Assembly: GCA_947385955.1 (NCBI GenBank)
Contig: CANDNA010000009.1
Span: 1-64,000 of the forward strand
Length of the DNA: 64,000 nt
Source of the DNA: an uncultured Clostridia bacterium
GTDB taxonomy: Bacteria > Bacillota > Clostridia > Lachnospirales > Lachnospiraceae
Direction of reading: 5' to 3'
Notes under the pieces: model-generated
Told to the model about the DNA's origin: nothing
Seen by the model: the letters and a program-made list of their open reading frames with translations, nothing else
Database searches by the model: none
Position numbers and translations under genes: made by a program
Part shown: piece after piece, positions 42,787-52,319 of the stretch
Layout of the letters: each line of letters begins with the position of its first letter
Position numbering within the stretch: position 1 is the stretch's first letter

Positions 42787-43721
42787 ACTTTTCTTTCCTC
42801 TCCTCCTGTCTGTGTTTCTTCCTGACCGGCGGCAGGCAAGCAGATGCCTGCCGGTTTGTAAGTATCCAGAAAATAATAGCTTTCCCCGTCTTTTTTATAG
42901 CCCATTACTTTATTCAGATTGACATTTTTCACACTGTTGAAAATATTCTGCTCGATGACATCGCTCATACCCCTTAGCTGCTCCAGCAGCGCTTTCATTT
43001 CTTCCCGTTTGGAGCTTTTTATCCCATCCGCACAGCACTCTGTAAACCGGCAGGCGCACCGGATAAAATGCAGTCCGTTATAAACGCACCAGGCTTTGAT
43101 CGCCGCCTCCCGGATCAGATACATGGGGCGGATCAGTTCCATCCCTTCAAAATTCTGGCTGTGGAGCTTGGGCATCATCGTTTCAATCTGGCCTCCGTAC
43201 AGCATCCCCATCAGAATCGTTTCGATCACATCATCATAATGATGACCCAGCGCAATCTTATTACACCCCAGTTCTTTTGCCTTGCTGTACAGATAACCTC
43301 TGCGCATCCTGGCGCACAGATAGCAGGGACTGTTCTCCACCGACCATACCGCATCAAAAATCTCTGTTTCAAACACAGTCAGCGGAATGCCCAGAATTTC
43401 TGCATTGCTTTCAATCAGTGCCCTGTTTTTGTCCCGGTAGCCCGGATCCATTGTGAGAAAAACCAGCTCAAAATTATTCCTCCCATGCCGCTTCAGCTCC
43501 TGAAACAGCTTGGCCATCAGCATGGAATCCTTTCCTCCGGAAATGCACACCCCGATCCGGTCTCCATCCTGAATCAGATCATATTCCCTGACTGCCTTTG
43601 TAAAACGGCACCAGATATTTTTCCGATAGGTTTTGATAATGCTTCTCTCAATCTCTCTGATCCGTTCTGTCTCTCTGTTTTTTTGCATGTCTGTTTCTGT
43701 TATATCTCTGTCTCCGGACAC
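42783..43721 (-). CDS. TtcA-family tRNA thiolation-type protein
   Basis: This is a 312-residue PP-loop ATPase. CISGGKDSMLMAKLF is the PP-loop, and CYLCARMRRGYLYSKAKELG with the later ACRFTECC gives the cysteines that bind a [4Fe-4S] cluster. LGHHYDDVIETILMGMLYGG is typical of TtcA, which makes 2-thiocytidine 32 in tRNA. The start appears to be GTG, 11 nt after AAGGAG. Pairing with an EAL gene is not an obvious functional link. A paralogue with another thiolation target is possible. Confidence 0.82.
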   Translation of the reverse strand: MSGDRDITETDMQKNRETERIREIERSIIKTYRKNIWCRFTKAVREYDLIQDGDRIGVCISGGKDSMLMAKLFQELKRHGRNNFELVFLTMDPGYRDKNRALIESNAEILGIPLTVFETEIFDAVWSVENSPCYLCARMRRGYLYSKAKELGCNKIALGHHYDDVIETILMGMLYGGQIETMMPKLHSQNFEGMELIRPMYLIREAAIKAWCVYNGLHFIRCACRFTECCADGIKSSKREEMKALLEQLRGMSDVIEQNIFNSVKNVNLNKVMGYKKDGESYYFLDTYKPAGICLPAAGQEETQTGGEERKV

Positions 43722-43748
43722 TTAACAAGTACTCCTTTTCCTTTATAC

Positions 43749-43796
43749 AAAAAGAGATATCCTCCGGCAGACTATCTGCCTCTGGATATCTCTTTT
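43749..43796 (-). terminator. Terminator after the chemoreceptor gene
   Basis: AAAAAGAGATATCC pairs with GGATATCTCTTTT, and the inner CGGCAGA with TCTGCC (43749-43796), giving a stem of about 20 bp with T-runs on the minus strand. It lies 50 bp past the stop at 43848. Confidence 0.88.
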
Positions 43797-43847
43797 CAAG
43801 CCTTTTCAGTTTCCGCTTATCTGCCCTGTATTTTTTTCATACAAGCC

Positions 43848-45536
43848 TTACCCTTTTAACACAAATTTCCCAACCAGAGCTTCCAGATTTTCAGACTGTG
43901 CTGACAACTCTTCGCTTGTAGCCGAAGTCTCCTGTGCCGATGCCGAATTGCTCTGAATGACTTCGGAAATCTGTTCCACACCCATTTCAAGCTGTTTCAT
44001 AGACTCTGCCTGAGATGTAGACAAATCGCTGATTTCCTTCGTAGATACAGCCAGCATCTTGATACCGCTGATCACAGACTCCATCGCAGTAGTGGCCTTC
44101 AGTGTAATCTCATTGCCATGCTCAATTTCATGAATGGAATCTTCTATCAGTTTCTTGGTATTCACTGCGGAAGTGGCACTGTCAGACGCCAGCTTGCCAA
44201 TCTGGTCTGCCACCACGGCAAAGCCTCTTCCGGCTTCGCCTGCCCTTGCCGCCTCAATAGATGCATTCAGAGACAGCAGATTGGTCTGGGAAGCGATATC
44301 CTCAATTTCCGCAATAATATTGGCGATCTCCTTGGAGGTACCATTGATACGCTCCATCGCCAGATTCAGATCCTTAATGTCCTCATTGCTCTTTTCTGCA
44401 GCCTCTTCAAATTTCTCCGCATCATGATAAGACTGATTTGCCTTTTCGGAACTGTGTACCACACCTTCCGTAATATTCTGAATGGTCGCAGTCAGCTCTT
44501 CTACGGAACCGGCCTGATCGGTTGCTCCCTCTGCCAGTGCCTGTGCGCTTTCCGCCATCTGGCTGGCGCCCAGTGCCACCTCTTCCGATGCTTCGCTGAT
44601 CTTGCTCATTGTCTCACTCAACGAATCGGTAATCATATCAATTGCTTCATTCAAAGCCCGGAAATCGCCTCTGAAACTGATCTCTGCAGTTACGTTGAAA
44701 TTCCCTGCGGCAACCTCGCTCAACACTCTTTCCAGCTCTTTGATATATGTACTCAGTGTGGAAGTGGCATCTTTGAAATGCTCCGTCATTTCACCGATTT
44801 CATCCGGATACATAGGCTCTACAATAACACTCAGATCACCGCTGGCCAGTCTTGCCGACGCATCCTTTACCCTGCTGATCGGCTCTGCAAACAGTTTGGC
44901 CACAAACCCGGCAAACTTCATGGAAATCAGAACAGCAACCACCATCACCAGTACCATAACGCCTGCCAGTACATACGTCTGAATGGTCAGCGCCGATTTG
45001 GTCTCATTTCCCATTGCCACATTCAGGTCAATCAGGCCTTCTACAGCATTGGTCAACTGCTTAAGTGTGGGTTTCCCCTGTTCCAGCAGCAGGTCAAACG
45101 CCTCTTCATTATGATTCTCCAGCGCAAGTGTTTCCACCTGCCCGAATATGTTACGATATTTCGGCAGAGTTTCCTCAATAACAGCCATGTATTTAAGTTC
45201 TTCCTCGGTATTACAGTTGGCTTTCATCGTAGCCATCGCCGCATCTGTCTGTTTCTGCAACGCATCCAGTTCTGTCTGGGCCTCCCGCAGCTCTGCATCA
45301 TCCTGATACAGGATCATCTCTCTGACAATAGAGGGTTCCTTGTTCAGATAGGTACTGAATATACCGATCTCCCCCTGAGAGAATCCATTGCTGACCAGCG
45401 CATTGCTGTAACTGATATTATTGCGCAGTAAAACAATCAGCCCCAGTATACTGGCCACACTGGCAATGATAACCACCAATGAGAAGCAATATTTCAGCTT
45501 TTTCTCCACCTTCATCTCTTTTATTCTGTCAAACAT
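43848..45536 (-). CDS. Methyl-accepting chemotaxis protein
   Basis: This is a 562-residue chemoreceptor starting [18 protein letters not shown] behind GGAAGGGG. Two membrane segments (about 14-38 and 190-212) bound an extracellular four-helix-bundle domain. A HAMP domain ([20 protein letters not shown]) and the signalling hairpin [20 protein letters not shown], continuing [14 protein letters not shown], are complete. There is no C-terminal pentapeptide for CheR. It implies motility or another Che-coupled output in the host. It has its own promoter at 45712-45740. Confidence 0.93.
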   Translation of the reverse strand: MFDRIKEMKVEKKLKYCFSLVVIIASVASILGLIVLLRNNISYSNALVSNGFSQGEIGIFSTYLNKEPSIVREMILYQDDAELREAQTELDALQKQTDAAMATMKANCNTEEELKYMAVIEETLPKYRNIFGQVETLALENHNEEAFDLLLEQGKPTLKQLTNAVEGLIDLNVAMGNETKSALTIQTYVLAGVMVLVMVVAVLISMKFAGFVAKLFAEPISRVKDASARLASGDLSVIVEPMYPDEIGEMTEHFKDATSTLSTYIKELERVLSEVAAGNFNVTAEISFRGDFRALNEAIDMITDSLSETMSKISEASEEVALGASQMAESAQALAEGATDQAGSVEELTATIQNITEGVVHSSEKANQSYHDAEKFEEAAEKSNEDIKDLNLAMERINGTSKEIANIIAEIEDIASQTNLLSLNASIEAARAGEAGRGFAVVADQIGKLASDSATSAVNTKKLIEDSIHEIEHGNEITLKATTAMESVISGIKMLAVSTKEISDLSTSQAESMKQLEMGVEQISEVIQSNSASAQETSATSEELSAQSENLEALVGKFVLKG

Positions 45537-45711
45537 CCGTTTCCCCTTCCTTCCCTCTGATTCTATTTTATATGATATCTCATTCTTTTCTTTCACTTTG
45601 TCGGACAGCTTATCCCCGGCACTTTCGGCACTCTATTCTCATGTCAAGGTTCAGGCTTTTGCTTTCTGTCTGAAAATACAAGTTGTAGATACTATTTTAC
45701 AGTCTGATATG

Positions 45712-45740
45712 ATTATACTATCAAATTCTGAAAATAACAA
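45712..45740 (-). promoter_or_regulatory. Chemoreceptor gene promoter
   Basis: On the minus strand, TTGTTA (45735-45740), 17 bp and TATAAT (45712-45717) lie about 180 bp before the receptor start. The 329 bp between the start codon and the CRISPR array hold this promoter and otherwise AT-rich DNA without a gene. Confidence 0.75.
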
Positions 45741-45865
45741 CTATATTTTGGCTGGAAAACCTCCGGGCCGGTCAGAGAAAACTGCTGCTGTTTTTATATG
45801 TATTTTCTTCAATTTTCTCTGCTACCGCCCTCACTCGAATTATAAAGCAACGTAAAATGAATAGA

Positions 45866-46165
45866 AAGAAGAGCCAGGATTGACTTATAAGGTTCTCATA
45901 CTACTTCCCGCATCTGCTCCTGCTCCATTGAGTTTCTTATCCCTCTTAACTTACAAGGTTCTCAAACTGTCGGCCTGGCGGTATAATATTCATATTGGTT
46001 TCTTACCCCTCTTAACTTACAAGGTTCTCAAACCATTGACGTAGGTCTGTGCCGATACGTTGAAGTTTCTTACCCCTCTTAACTTACAAGGTTCTCAAAC
46101 CTTTATTTTTGTGATCACGATAATAGGCTGTTTCTTACCCCTCTTAACTTACAAGGTTCTCAAAC
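45866..46165 (-). CRISPR. Type II-A CRISPR array, four repeats plus a degenerate end repeat
   Basis: Repeats of 36 bp lie at 46130-46165, 46065-46100, 45998-46033 and 45932-45967; the last has one C-to-T change. A degenerate repeat at 45866-45901 keeps only its last 20 bp well. Spacers are 29, 31, 30 and 30 bp. The degenerate copy marks the old trailer end, so the leader is on the csn2 side and the array is read on the minus strand. In that direction the repeat begins GTTTGAGAACC and ends AAGAAAC, and its 5' part pairs with the tracrRNA anti-repeat at 52213-52233. Confidence 0.97.
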
Positions 46166-46255
46166 CCCAATTCACCGGGTTCTCACCGAACTTCCCGACT
46201 GGTAATCGATGTAAGTTATACTATTAAAGATAAAGGAAGCATCTGTCTTTGTCAA
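46166..46255 (-). promoter_or_regulatory. CRISPR leader and array promoter inside the end of csn2
   Basis: On the minus strand, TTGACA (46250-46255), 17 bp and TATCTT (46227-46232) lie within the last codons of csn2. The transcript would start near 46219-46222, about 55 nt before the first repeat. The leader carries TAACTTACA (46210-46218), the exact complement of nine bases inside each repeat, and near the first repeat a GAGAACC that copies the repeat's 5' region. Confidence 0.65.
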
Positions 46256-46898
46256 TGATGCAGACTTTTTCCTCCACAAATTTTTCCCGGTACACTGCTT
46301 CTATTAAAATCAGTTGTATTTTCCTGTAAAAACATTCCTGATACAGACTTTTTATCTCTTCCTGTGTCAGAAACAGTTTCAGGTTTAAAAAGACAAATAC
46401 ACTTTGTCCCAACAGATCATGTAGTATTTTCAGATACTCTACAATACCTTCCAACATACTGTCTTTTTGCACCTCGATCTGCAATCCGGCCATTTTCAGG
46501 ATTTCCTGCATATCCGGTTCTTCATTGTACAGCAGATACAGGCTGCTTTTTTCACAGATGCTTTCCATATAGGCAATATAACTCTGGTAAAATACCCTCC
46601 GTTCTTCCCCGGATTCGGTTTCCATCCTTTTCTCAATTTTCTGGTATAATCTGGTCAGAATTTTTCTGCTGTTACAATCAAGGGAAAACAGATCTTTTGT
46701 CAGAATAAGGAATTTTTCCACCGGCAAGATTCTGTTTTCTTCTGACAGGACAAATCCTCCTTCGTTTCCTTCGCATTGTTCTCCCAGTTCTCTGATGATT
46801 TGCGTTAACATAACCGGGTTTTCCACTACCATTTCATTTACTTTATTTTCTTCTAATTCCAGGCAAATGCCATACTTATTATGTACCAGTTTTTTCAT
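46224..46898 (-). CDS. csn2: Type II-A CRISPR adaptation protein Csn2
   Basis: This is a 224-residue protein. It opens MKKLVHNKYGICLELEENKV and contains VSMLTQII-like and EKFLILTKDLFSLDCNSRKI stretches. Length, position as fourth cas gene and alpha/beta pattern (LLGQSVFVFLNLKLFLTQEE, YRKIQLILIEAVYREKF) fit Csn2. That protein forms a calcium-dependent ring that slides on DNA ends during spacer acquisition with Cas1-Cas2-Cas9. It defines subtype II-A. Its last codons contain the array promoter. It starts 9 bp after cas2. Confidence 0.88.
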   Translation of the reverse strand: MKKLVHNKYGICLELEENKVNEMVVENPVMLTQIIRELGEQCEGNEGGFVLSEENRILPVEKFLILTKDLFSLDCNSRKILTRLYQKIEKRMETESGEERRVFYQSYIAYMESICEKSSLYLLYNEEPDMQEILKMAGLQIEVQKDSMLEGIVEYLKILHDLLGQSVFVFLNLKLFLTQEEIKSLYQECFYRKIQLILIEAVYREKFVEEKVCIIDKDRCFLYL

Positions 46899-46907
46899 GT
46901 TCCATCC

Positions 46908-47228
46908 TCATAATATCACCAGCCGTTCGTCTGTATCCAAAACTTCCGATTGCTTCTCTCCCACGATATATTCCATACGTTCAAACTGTTTTTCTGTTAC
47001 CTTTAACGCCTGTACCAATCCTTTTTCCGGCTTATTCTTTTTCAGATTCTCAATGACAGAATCTGCCATTGTGGAATTCAGCGCCAGCTTACAGTGCACC
47101 GATTCCTGAAGCATATAAAATCCGCTTTTGATCAAATATTTTCTGAATTTTGTATATTCCTTCCGGTCATGGGAGGTCATAACCGGAAGGTCAAACATAA
47201 CCAATATCCTCATAAATCTATAACTCAT
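46908..47228 (-). CDS. cas2: CRISPR-associated Cas2
   Basis: This is a 106-residue ferredoxin-fold protein. The core strand [20 protein letters not shown] carries the conserved Asp, followed by [20 protein letters not shown]. It is the scaffold of the Cas1-Cas2 integrase. The ATG lies inside the end of cas1 (11-bp overlap). An internal Met at codon 6 is also possible as start. Confidence 0.96.
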   Translation of the reverse strand: MSYRFMRILVMFDLPVMTSHDRKEYTKFRKYLIKSGFYMLQESVHCKLALNSTMADSVIENLKKNKPEKGLVQALKVTEKQFERMEYIVGEKQSEVLDTDERLVIL

Positions 47229-48090
47229 TCTGATAAAACCTTATGAAAGTAACATCTTTTTCACACAGCGCATCCAAAACACTTTTGGTATAAATCTTAA
47301 TGGCATTGTTTACGTATTCTTTTCTGCCGCCTATTACAATTTCCGAATTCAGCACATCGACCAGCTCCATTTTTTCTTCCTGCTGGAACTTCTGCAGCTT
47401 CATCCGGAAAACCTTTCGGTCAATTAAAATGCGGAATGGTTCCATCAGATCAGAGGACAGATTAAACGGATTAAACATATTGTCATGAAAAATGCCCAAC
47501 TGGGTCATATAGCCATTGCAGGCCACTTCTCTGTTAAACGCTGATAAAATAATACTGTACCCATAATTCAACGCCGCATTGCAGAGAGTTTCTCCGGTTC
47601 TCGTAAAATCCATTCCAAATACGGCATTAAAGTATACTTTAGCCGCGTGTCCTTCCCGGTTGGTCACATCCCCTGTCTGAATCTCTTCCAGATATCCCTG
47701 CAGGATTTTCGCTTCTTCCTTTTTCAGTTCCACCAGCAGCTCTTTTTGCTTTCGTATCTTATCGGTTACGATTTCTGTCCAGACTGCCGATTTCACCCGG
47801 GCTTCCCAACCGACCTGCTTTTTTATCTTTACGCTGGTATCATGGCTTCCATAATAAGGAATTACCTCTCCGCAGGGATTTCTTTTTTCATCGCAGAAAA
47901 TCACCTTTATTTTTCGTTTCAACAGCTCACTGACCAGACTTGCTGTCAGAGATATGGCTGTCGATTCCAGCATCAGCACAGAAATCTCGTGCAGATATAT
48001 TTTGGTCGTCGTATCCTTACGCACCACCAGATACCCCAACTGACAGTCCAGCTTCGCACTGCCGGATACGACTACAATCCGCCAGCTCAT
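47218..48090 (-). CDS. cas1: CRISPR-associated integrase Cas1
   Basis: This is a 290-residue Cas1 of the type II group. The catalytic residues are visible in [16 protein letters not shown] (Glu), [13 protein letters not shown] (His) and [10 protein letters not shown] (Glu). The N-terminal beta domain ([20 protein letters not shown]) and the helical domain are complete. It inserts new spacers at the leader end with Cas2. The start overlaps the cas9 stop by 4 bp, so cas9-cas1-cas2 are translationally coupled. Confidence 0.97.
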   Translation of the reverse strand: MSWRIVVVSGSAKLDCQLGYLVVRKDTTTKIYLHEISVLMLESTAISLTASLVSELLKRKIKVIFCDEKRNPCGEVIPYYGSHDTSVKIKKQVGWEARVKSAVWTEIVTDKIRKQKELLVELKKEEAKILQGYLEEIQTGDVTNREGHAAKVYFNAVFGMDFTRTGETLCNAALNYGYSIILSAFNREVACNGYMTQLGIFHDNMFNPFNLSSDLMEPFRILIDRKVFRMKLQKFQQEEKMELVDVLNSEIVIGGRKEYVNNAIKIYTKSVLDALCEKDVTFIRFYQNEL

Positions 48091-51000
48091 ACGGTTTTCA
48101 AATCAATGGAACAGGAATAGATCCCCGTTACAGATTGCTCTATCAGTAAAAATTCTTCCTGCGCCGTCACTTCATTTCCGATTTTATCAGGACTGGCTTT
48201 CACGCCGATCTCTTTTGCATCCATATTCAGATTCTGACACTGTGTCACTTTTAACAGTTCCAGAAGGACCCTTACCTGTTCCCGCAGTAAAAGCCCTGCG
48301 AACGCTTCCTGCTTCTCAATCAGTTTTTTACACATTGGATTGGGCTTTTTCTGATAGATGGTATCTCTGTGTTTTACAATCAGCTCCTGATATAACAATT
48401 CATTCTTTTCTTTTGTAATTCTCTTCTCCCTATTTTCTCTGCGATCCTCTTCTTTTCCCAGTTCCTTAAAATTTTCCAGGCCCCTGATATAATTTATCCA
48501 TCTTCGTGACAAACACAGAGAGACCGCATTTTCTACATAAATTTGATTCTCTGTCCTCCCTGCCAGGTTCATCAGATATCCGTTGCGTTTCACCAGGGAT
48601 CTCATTCTGATTTTCTTCCATCTGATTTCGGGCCTGACCAGTCCCAGCGTTTCCATGCAATAGTTTTCCCACGCTTTTTCATCTGTTTCCAGTCTGGCTT
48701 TCAGATAAACCGGCATCTGCTCCAGTGTCCTGACCCGCTTTCCCTTTTTCTCATGTTCCACAAGGAAATAATACGCTCCCGATACACTTCTGAACCCTCC
48801 ATATTTTGTCACATCCTGCAATCTTTTATCGCTGGATTTCACAGGAATATATACCCGCTCTTTTGCTTCTTTTTTTGAATAAATTGTCTGCTTTGCAATC
48901 CCACCGTGCGCTTCGTATACCCGCTTACTCAGCAAAGGGGTATTCCTGGCCATCATGGCTCTGACCGTTCTGATTGTCCCTGTCTGACCGGCTTTCCAGG
49001 CCACCTCTCCATTCCTGACCACATCATACCAGAAGAGTTTGTCCATATGGTACGCATTGCTTTTCTGATCCCTTCTGTAGGCTTTGATAAAATGGATGGG
49101 ATTTTGTGTGAATTTGGTATCATAAACATTGCCGACCACAATATTCAGATATGCATCGGCTGCATGGTGGAAATCATTTACCACACGGGATTTGAAAAGC
49201 TCCGTCTGATGCCGGAATGCCGAAACATTACCTGCCTTTACAAATATAATTTTCGTTTCCGGCAGAAGCCTGTCCAGCAATCCGGTTATATACCTGGCCG
49301 CCTGCCCGGTTTCCACAATCTGCCTGCTGATAAATCCCGCAAGCTCCTCATCCGTAAACTCCCAGCTTCTTGTCAGACGTTTGTATTTCTCCGGAGAAAT
49401 AAACCCTCCGTCCTTCAGGCTTTTCCAAAGTCCCTGTCTTTTGCTGCGAACAGATGCTTCAATCGGAAAGGTATCGCTTTTATGCCCATTGCTCTCTTTC
49501 TCCACCAGAACCAGATTGTTTTCCAGACTGTCATCTTTCAGAAAATGCCGGGGATAAATATGATCAATATCATACCGATTGCCCGATAGCAGATCTTCCA
49601 GTGAAATGGGATGTCCTGTATACATACATTTCCCTCTCTGGGTATAATACAGATACAGTTTCCTGCTTCTCAGATCATCTTCCGATAAATCCTGAAGTTC
49701 CTTCAGCCAGTCTCTGCTGTCTGTTTTACATGTTTTGTAAAGCTCTTCCAGCTTTTTCTTTCTGGAAACAGTCCGCTTCCCTTTTTCCCCTTCTCCTCTT
49801 GGCATCTCCACAAACAGTCTGGCAGGCGCTTCTCCCATCACCTGGCACAATTCTTTCCAGATCAGAATCGTCTGCCAGACCATTCTCCTGACAGGGGCCG
49901 ACAGATAACTGTCCTCCAGATCATCATAACAAAATTCTTTCAGCAGTTTCTCCTGTTTCTGTATCTGCCCGGCCAGGGTATCCTGAAATGTAAATTCATC
50001 CCCCAACAATTCCATAAGATTGCAGTCTGTTTCCCACAATGCGCGGATCAGGCTCTTCTTCACACCATCTTTTTTAGAGCACCCCTGCAATTCCAGAAAA
50101 TCCTTTGACAGCCTTCCCCAATCCTTCCACTTAAATCCACAAATGCGTCTGATCTGTGCCTCGGTCAAATATGGTTTCCCAGATCTTTCTCCATAAGTTT
50201 CCCGTATCAGCTCTCCTGCCATCTTTTTATCACCGGAATAAACCGTCCCCCAGAAAATAACCTGCTCCGCCATATTCTGTATTTCCCGGCTTTCAATCTG
50301 CTCTCCCAGTATGCTGTAGAATCTTCCATAAGAAGTCAGAGATTGGTGAAATGTTTCATCTATCCCTGTAATCGCGTCCTGTTCATCCGGCGAAAGAATC
50401 CCATTGGCAGACAAATATTGAAGCAGTTTTTTTCCGGTCACCTTTTTCCCGGTCAGAAACATCTCCCGGTAAATCTTCTGTTTCAATTCCACATCCAGTT
50501 TTTCACCCCGGATCTTTACATTGTTTAATTCATTTAACACCATAAATGCCTCATAGAGTAACGAGTTTTTCGGCAAAACGTGTTTCCCTTTCATATAAGT
50601 GCATTGCCTTACCATCTTCAATATAAAAGCCTCTCTCGTTTTTGCCATATCAATTTTATCTTCGATGTTCCAGGGCAGCACTCTGCCCCCTTCCTTACGC
50701 TGAATCCAGTTTCTGCCTCCTTCTCCAATGGAAAGCGGTCCCACATAATAGGGAATGCGGAACGCAAACAATTTACAAATGCGTTCTGTTACAGTCAGAC
50801 CACTTTCATCCTTCTTCCTTAAAAAGGAAAGATACGTTTCTGCATTGCTCAGTATCTTTCTTAATTCCGCAAGATGGAGCTGATTGGGGATCACACCGTT
50901 TTCAAACGTCCTCTGCTTGGGAAGCAGGGTTTCTTTCTCCAGTTCCTGCTTTAAATACGAAACTTCCTGATCGTCCGGAGGCATCCGATCCAGAATCCGC

Positions 51001-52151
51001 TTTGTTTCTTTCCAGAATGCCTTATATGCTTCTTTTTTAGCTCCTCTGTTTCGTCTTATTTTCTCTTTTCCGGAATTGACCGTTCCCACATACCCACTGT
51101 AATTGTGGTCTGTCATCGTCCTGAAATATGTATCATATTCATCCCTGCAATATCGCTTTATAACATGCCTGAGTTTTTTCAGATCTTCTTTGTGTTTTTC
51201 ATAGGTCTCCACTCTAGCCTGTGAAAGATAGGTATGCCCCTTCAATATATGGGCAAGCAGTCCTTTGTCATGAATCCGCTTTGCTGCTTCTATCATATCC
51301 ATACAGCCTTCCGGCAGGCAGTCTCCCAGTGCTTCCCTTTCCTCTTCCCAGGCACTGCTTCGGAAGGATACCTGCTTTTTCCCCCACGCATCAGACAGAG
51401 CTTCCTGTCCGAATATCAATGACGGTTTCCCTGACATGCCGCAGAACAGCTTAACCAGTTCATATTCTGCCTTATTCCGGTTTCGGCTAATACCCAGACA
51501 GGCCGCCAGCTTTTCTGCTTTTTCACTTCTGGAAAACAGTCTGCTGCCCAATATTTCTTCCATCTGCACGCCGTCTGCAATCTGAGGGAACTGTAATCCC
51601 GGCTCTTCCGGCAATGTTTCAGAAAATTCCTGAAACAAATCTGCCATACTTTTATCATGCTCCTCCCACTCCAGATATTCATTCAGGAAATGTCCTCTGT
51701 GTTTAAACAGATTCAACACAGCCAGATACACCAGACGCACATCAAAATGGGCTTTTGATTCCAACAGTTCTTTTCTTAAATGAAATATTGTGGGAAATGT
51801 TTCGTAATACTCCCTGTCTGTAAATTCCCGGTCTGCAAACACAGCAAATCTGCTTCCTGTCTTTTTATCTTCTCTATGATATTTACTTTCCTCCAGCCTT
51901 TGATAAAAACCGGCGTCCACTTTTTCAATTTCCTCTGCAAACCAGGATTTCAGCAATCCGATTCTTGCCGTTTCACGGGCTCTGCGCCTTCGCGCTGTCC
52001 GATTACTCCGTCTTTCCTGAGCAGACTTTGCCTCGTCAAAGAGTCTCACGCCCCACAGATCTTTTCCTTTTTTTCGGATCAGACGATACTCTGTATCTGT
52101 TACGGCCCATCCTACAGAGGAGGTCCCCAAATCAATTCCCCCATAATACAT
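48087..52151 (-). CDS. cas9: RNA-guided endonuclease Cas9 (type II-A)
   Basis: This is a 1354-residue Cas9 starting behind AAAGGAGAA. The RuvC-I motif GIDLGTSSVGWAVTD holds Asp7. The Arg-rich bridge helix covers about 47-63 (ERRSNRTARRRRARETAR). RuvC-II has Glu782 in LFVEMPRGEG, HNH has His864 in YDIDHIYPRHFL followed by NNLVLVEKESNGHKSD, and RuvC-III has His995, His996 and Asp999 in DFHHAADAYL. All catalytic residues are present, so it should be active. The tracrRNA is encoded upstream on the other strand. The PAM cannot be told from sequence alone. Confidence 0.97.
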   Translation of the reverse strand: MYYGGIDLGTSSVGWAVTDTEYRLIRKKGKDLWGVRLFDEAKSAQERRSNRTARRRRARETARIGLLKSWFAEEIEKVDAGFYQRLEESKYHREDKKTGSRFAVFADREFTDREYYETFPTIFHLRKELLESKAHFDVRLVYLAVLNLFKHRGHFLNEYLEWEEHDKSMADLFQEFSETLPEEPGLQFPQIADGVQMEEILGSRLFSRSEKAEKLAACLGISRNRNKAEYELVKLFCGMSGKPSLIFGQEALSDAWGKKQVSFRSSAWEEEREALGDCLPEGCMDMIEAAKRIHDKGLLAHILKGHTYLSQARVETYEKHKEDLKKLRHVIKRYCRDEYDTYFRTMTDHNYSGYVGTVNSGKEKIRRNRGAKKEAYKAFWKETKRILDRMPPDDQEVSYLKQELEKETLLPKQRTFENGVIPNQLHLAELRKILSNAETYLSFLRKKDESGLTVTERICKLFAFRIPYYVGPLSIGEGGRNWIQRKEGGRVLPWNIEDKIDMAKTREAFILKMVRQCTYMKGKHVLPKNSLLYEAFMVLNELNNVKIRGEKLDVELKQKIYREMFLTGKKVTGKKLLQYLSANGILSPDEQDAITGIDETFHQSLTSYGRFYSILGEQIESREIQNMAEQVIFWGTVYSGDKKMAGELIRETYGERSGKPYLTEAQIRRICGFKWKDWGRLSKDFLELQGCSKKDGVKKSLIRALWETDCNLMELLGDEFTFQDTLAGQIQKQEKLLKEFCYDDLEDSYLSAPVRRMVWQTILIWKELCQVMGEAPARLFVEMPRGEGEKGKRTVSRKKKLEELYKTCKTDSRDWLKELQDLSEDDLRSRKLYLYYTQRGKCMYTGHPISLEDLLSGNRYDIDHIYPRHFLKDDSLENNLVLVEKESNGHKSDTFPIEASVRSKRQGLWKSLKDGGFISPEKYKRLTRSWEFTDEELAGFISRQIVETGQAARYITGLLDRLLPETKIIFVKAGNVSAFRHQTELFKSRVVNDFHHAADAYLNIVVGNVYDTKFTQNPIHFIKAYRRDQKSNAYHMDKLFWYDVVRNGEVAWKAGQTGTIRTVRAMMARNTPLLSKRVYEAHGGIAKQTIYSKKEAKERVYIPVKSSDKRLQDVTKYGGFRSVSGAYYFLVEHEKKGKRVRTLEQMPVYLKARLETDEKAWENYCMETLGLVRPEIRWKKIRMRSLVKRNGYLMNLAGRTENQIYVENAVSLCLSRRWINYIRGLENFKELGKEEDRRENREKRITKEKNELLYQELIVKHRDTIYQKKPNPMCKKLIEKQEAFAGLLLREQVRVLLELLKVTQCQNLNMDAKEIGVKASPDKIGNEVTAQEEFLLIEQSVTGIYSCSIDLKTV

Positions 52152-52177
52152 AAATTCTGTTCTCCTTTGGTATTTTC

Positions 52178-52206
52178 TTGACTTGTTTCCTTCGGCATGC
52201 TATACT
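52178..52206 (+). promoter_or_regulatory. tracrRNA promoter
   Basis: TTGACT (52178-52183), exactly 17 bp and TATACT (52201-52206), with an extended -10 TGC just before it, form a near-consensus sigma-A promoter. The expected start is the A at 52213, the first base of the anti-repeat. It lies between cas9 and the tracrRNA and fires away from cas9. Confidence 0.9.
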
Positions 52207-52212
52207 TTCTTC

Positions 52213-52313
52213 ACTTACAAGGTGAGTGCAAATAAGGATTTTTCCGAAATCGCTCATTGATATGAGTCCGCATGGTGCGGTAAAAGGGCTTGTTTCCAAG
52301 CCCTTTTCTTTTT
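52213..52313 (+). ncRNA. tracrRNA
   Basis: An RNA of about 95-100 nt is predicted. Its 5' end ACTTACAAGG (52213-52222) pairs with CCTTGTAAGT of the crRNA repeat. After a bulge, CAAAT (52229-52233) pairs with the repeat's GTTTG, as in the upper and lower stems of other type II-A duplexes. Next come AAGG and three hairpins: GATTT/AAATC, CTCAT/ATGAG and CCGCA/TGCGG. An 11-bp terminator stem with loop TTTC (52282-52307) ends in TTTT and more T. Only a short form is predicted, since the promoter starts on the anti-repeat. The terminator stem may also serve the converging oxidoreductase gene. Confidence 0.93.
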
Positions 52314-52319
52314 CCCCTC

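Noticed and set aside
46166..46187. A further degenerate CRISPR repeat in the leader (GGGTTCTCACCG resembles the repeat end)
   Set aside because: It lies too close to the first repeat for a spacer and matches only about 12 of 16 bases, so it is treated as leader sequence.
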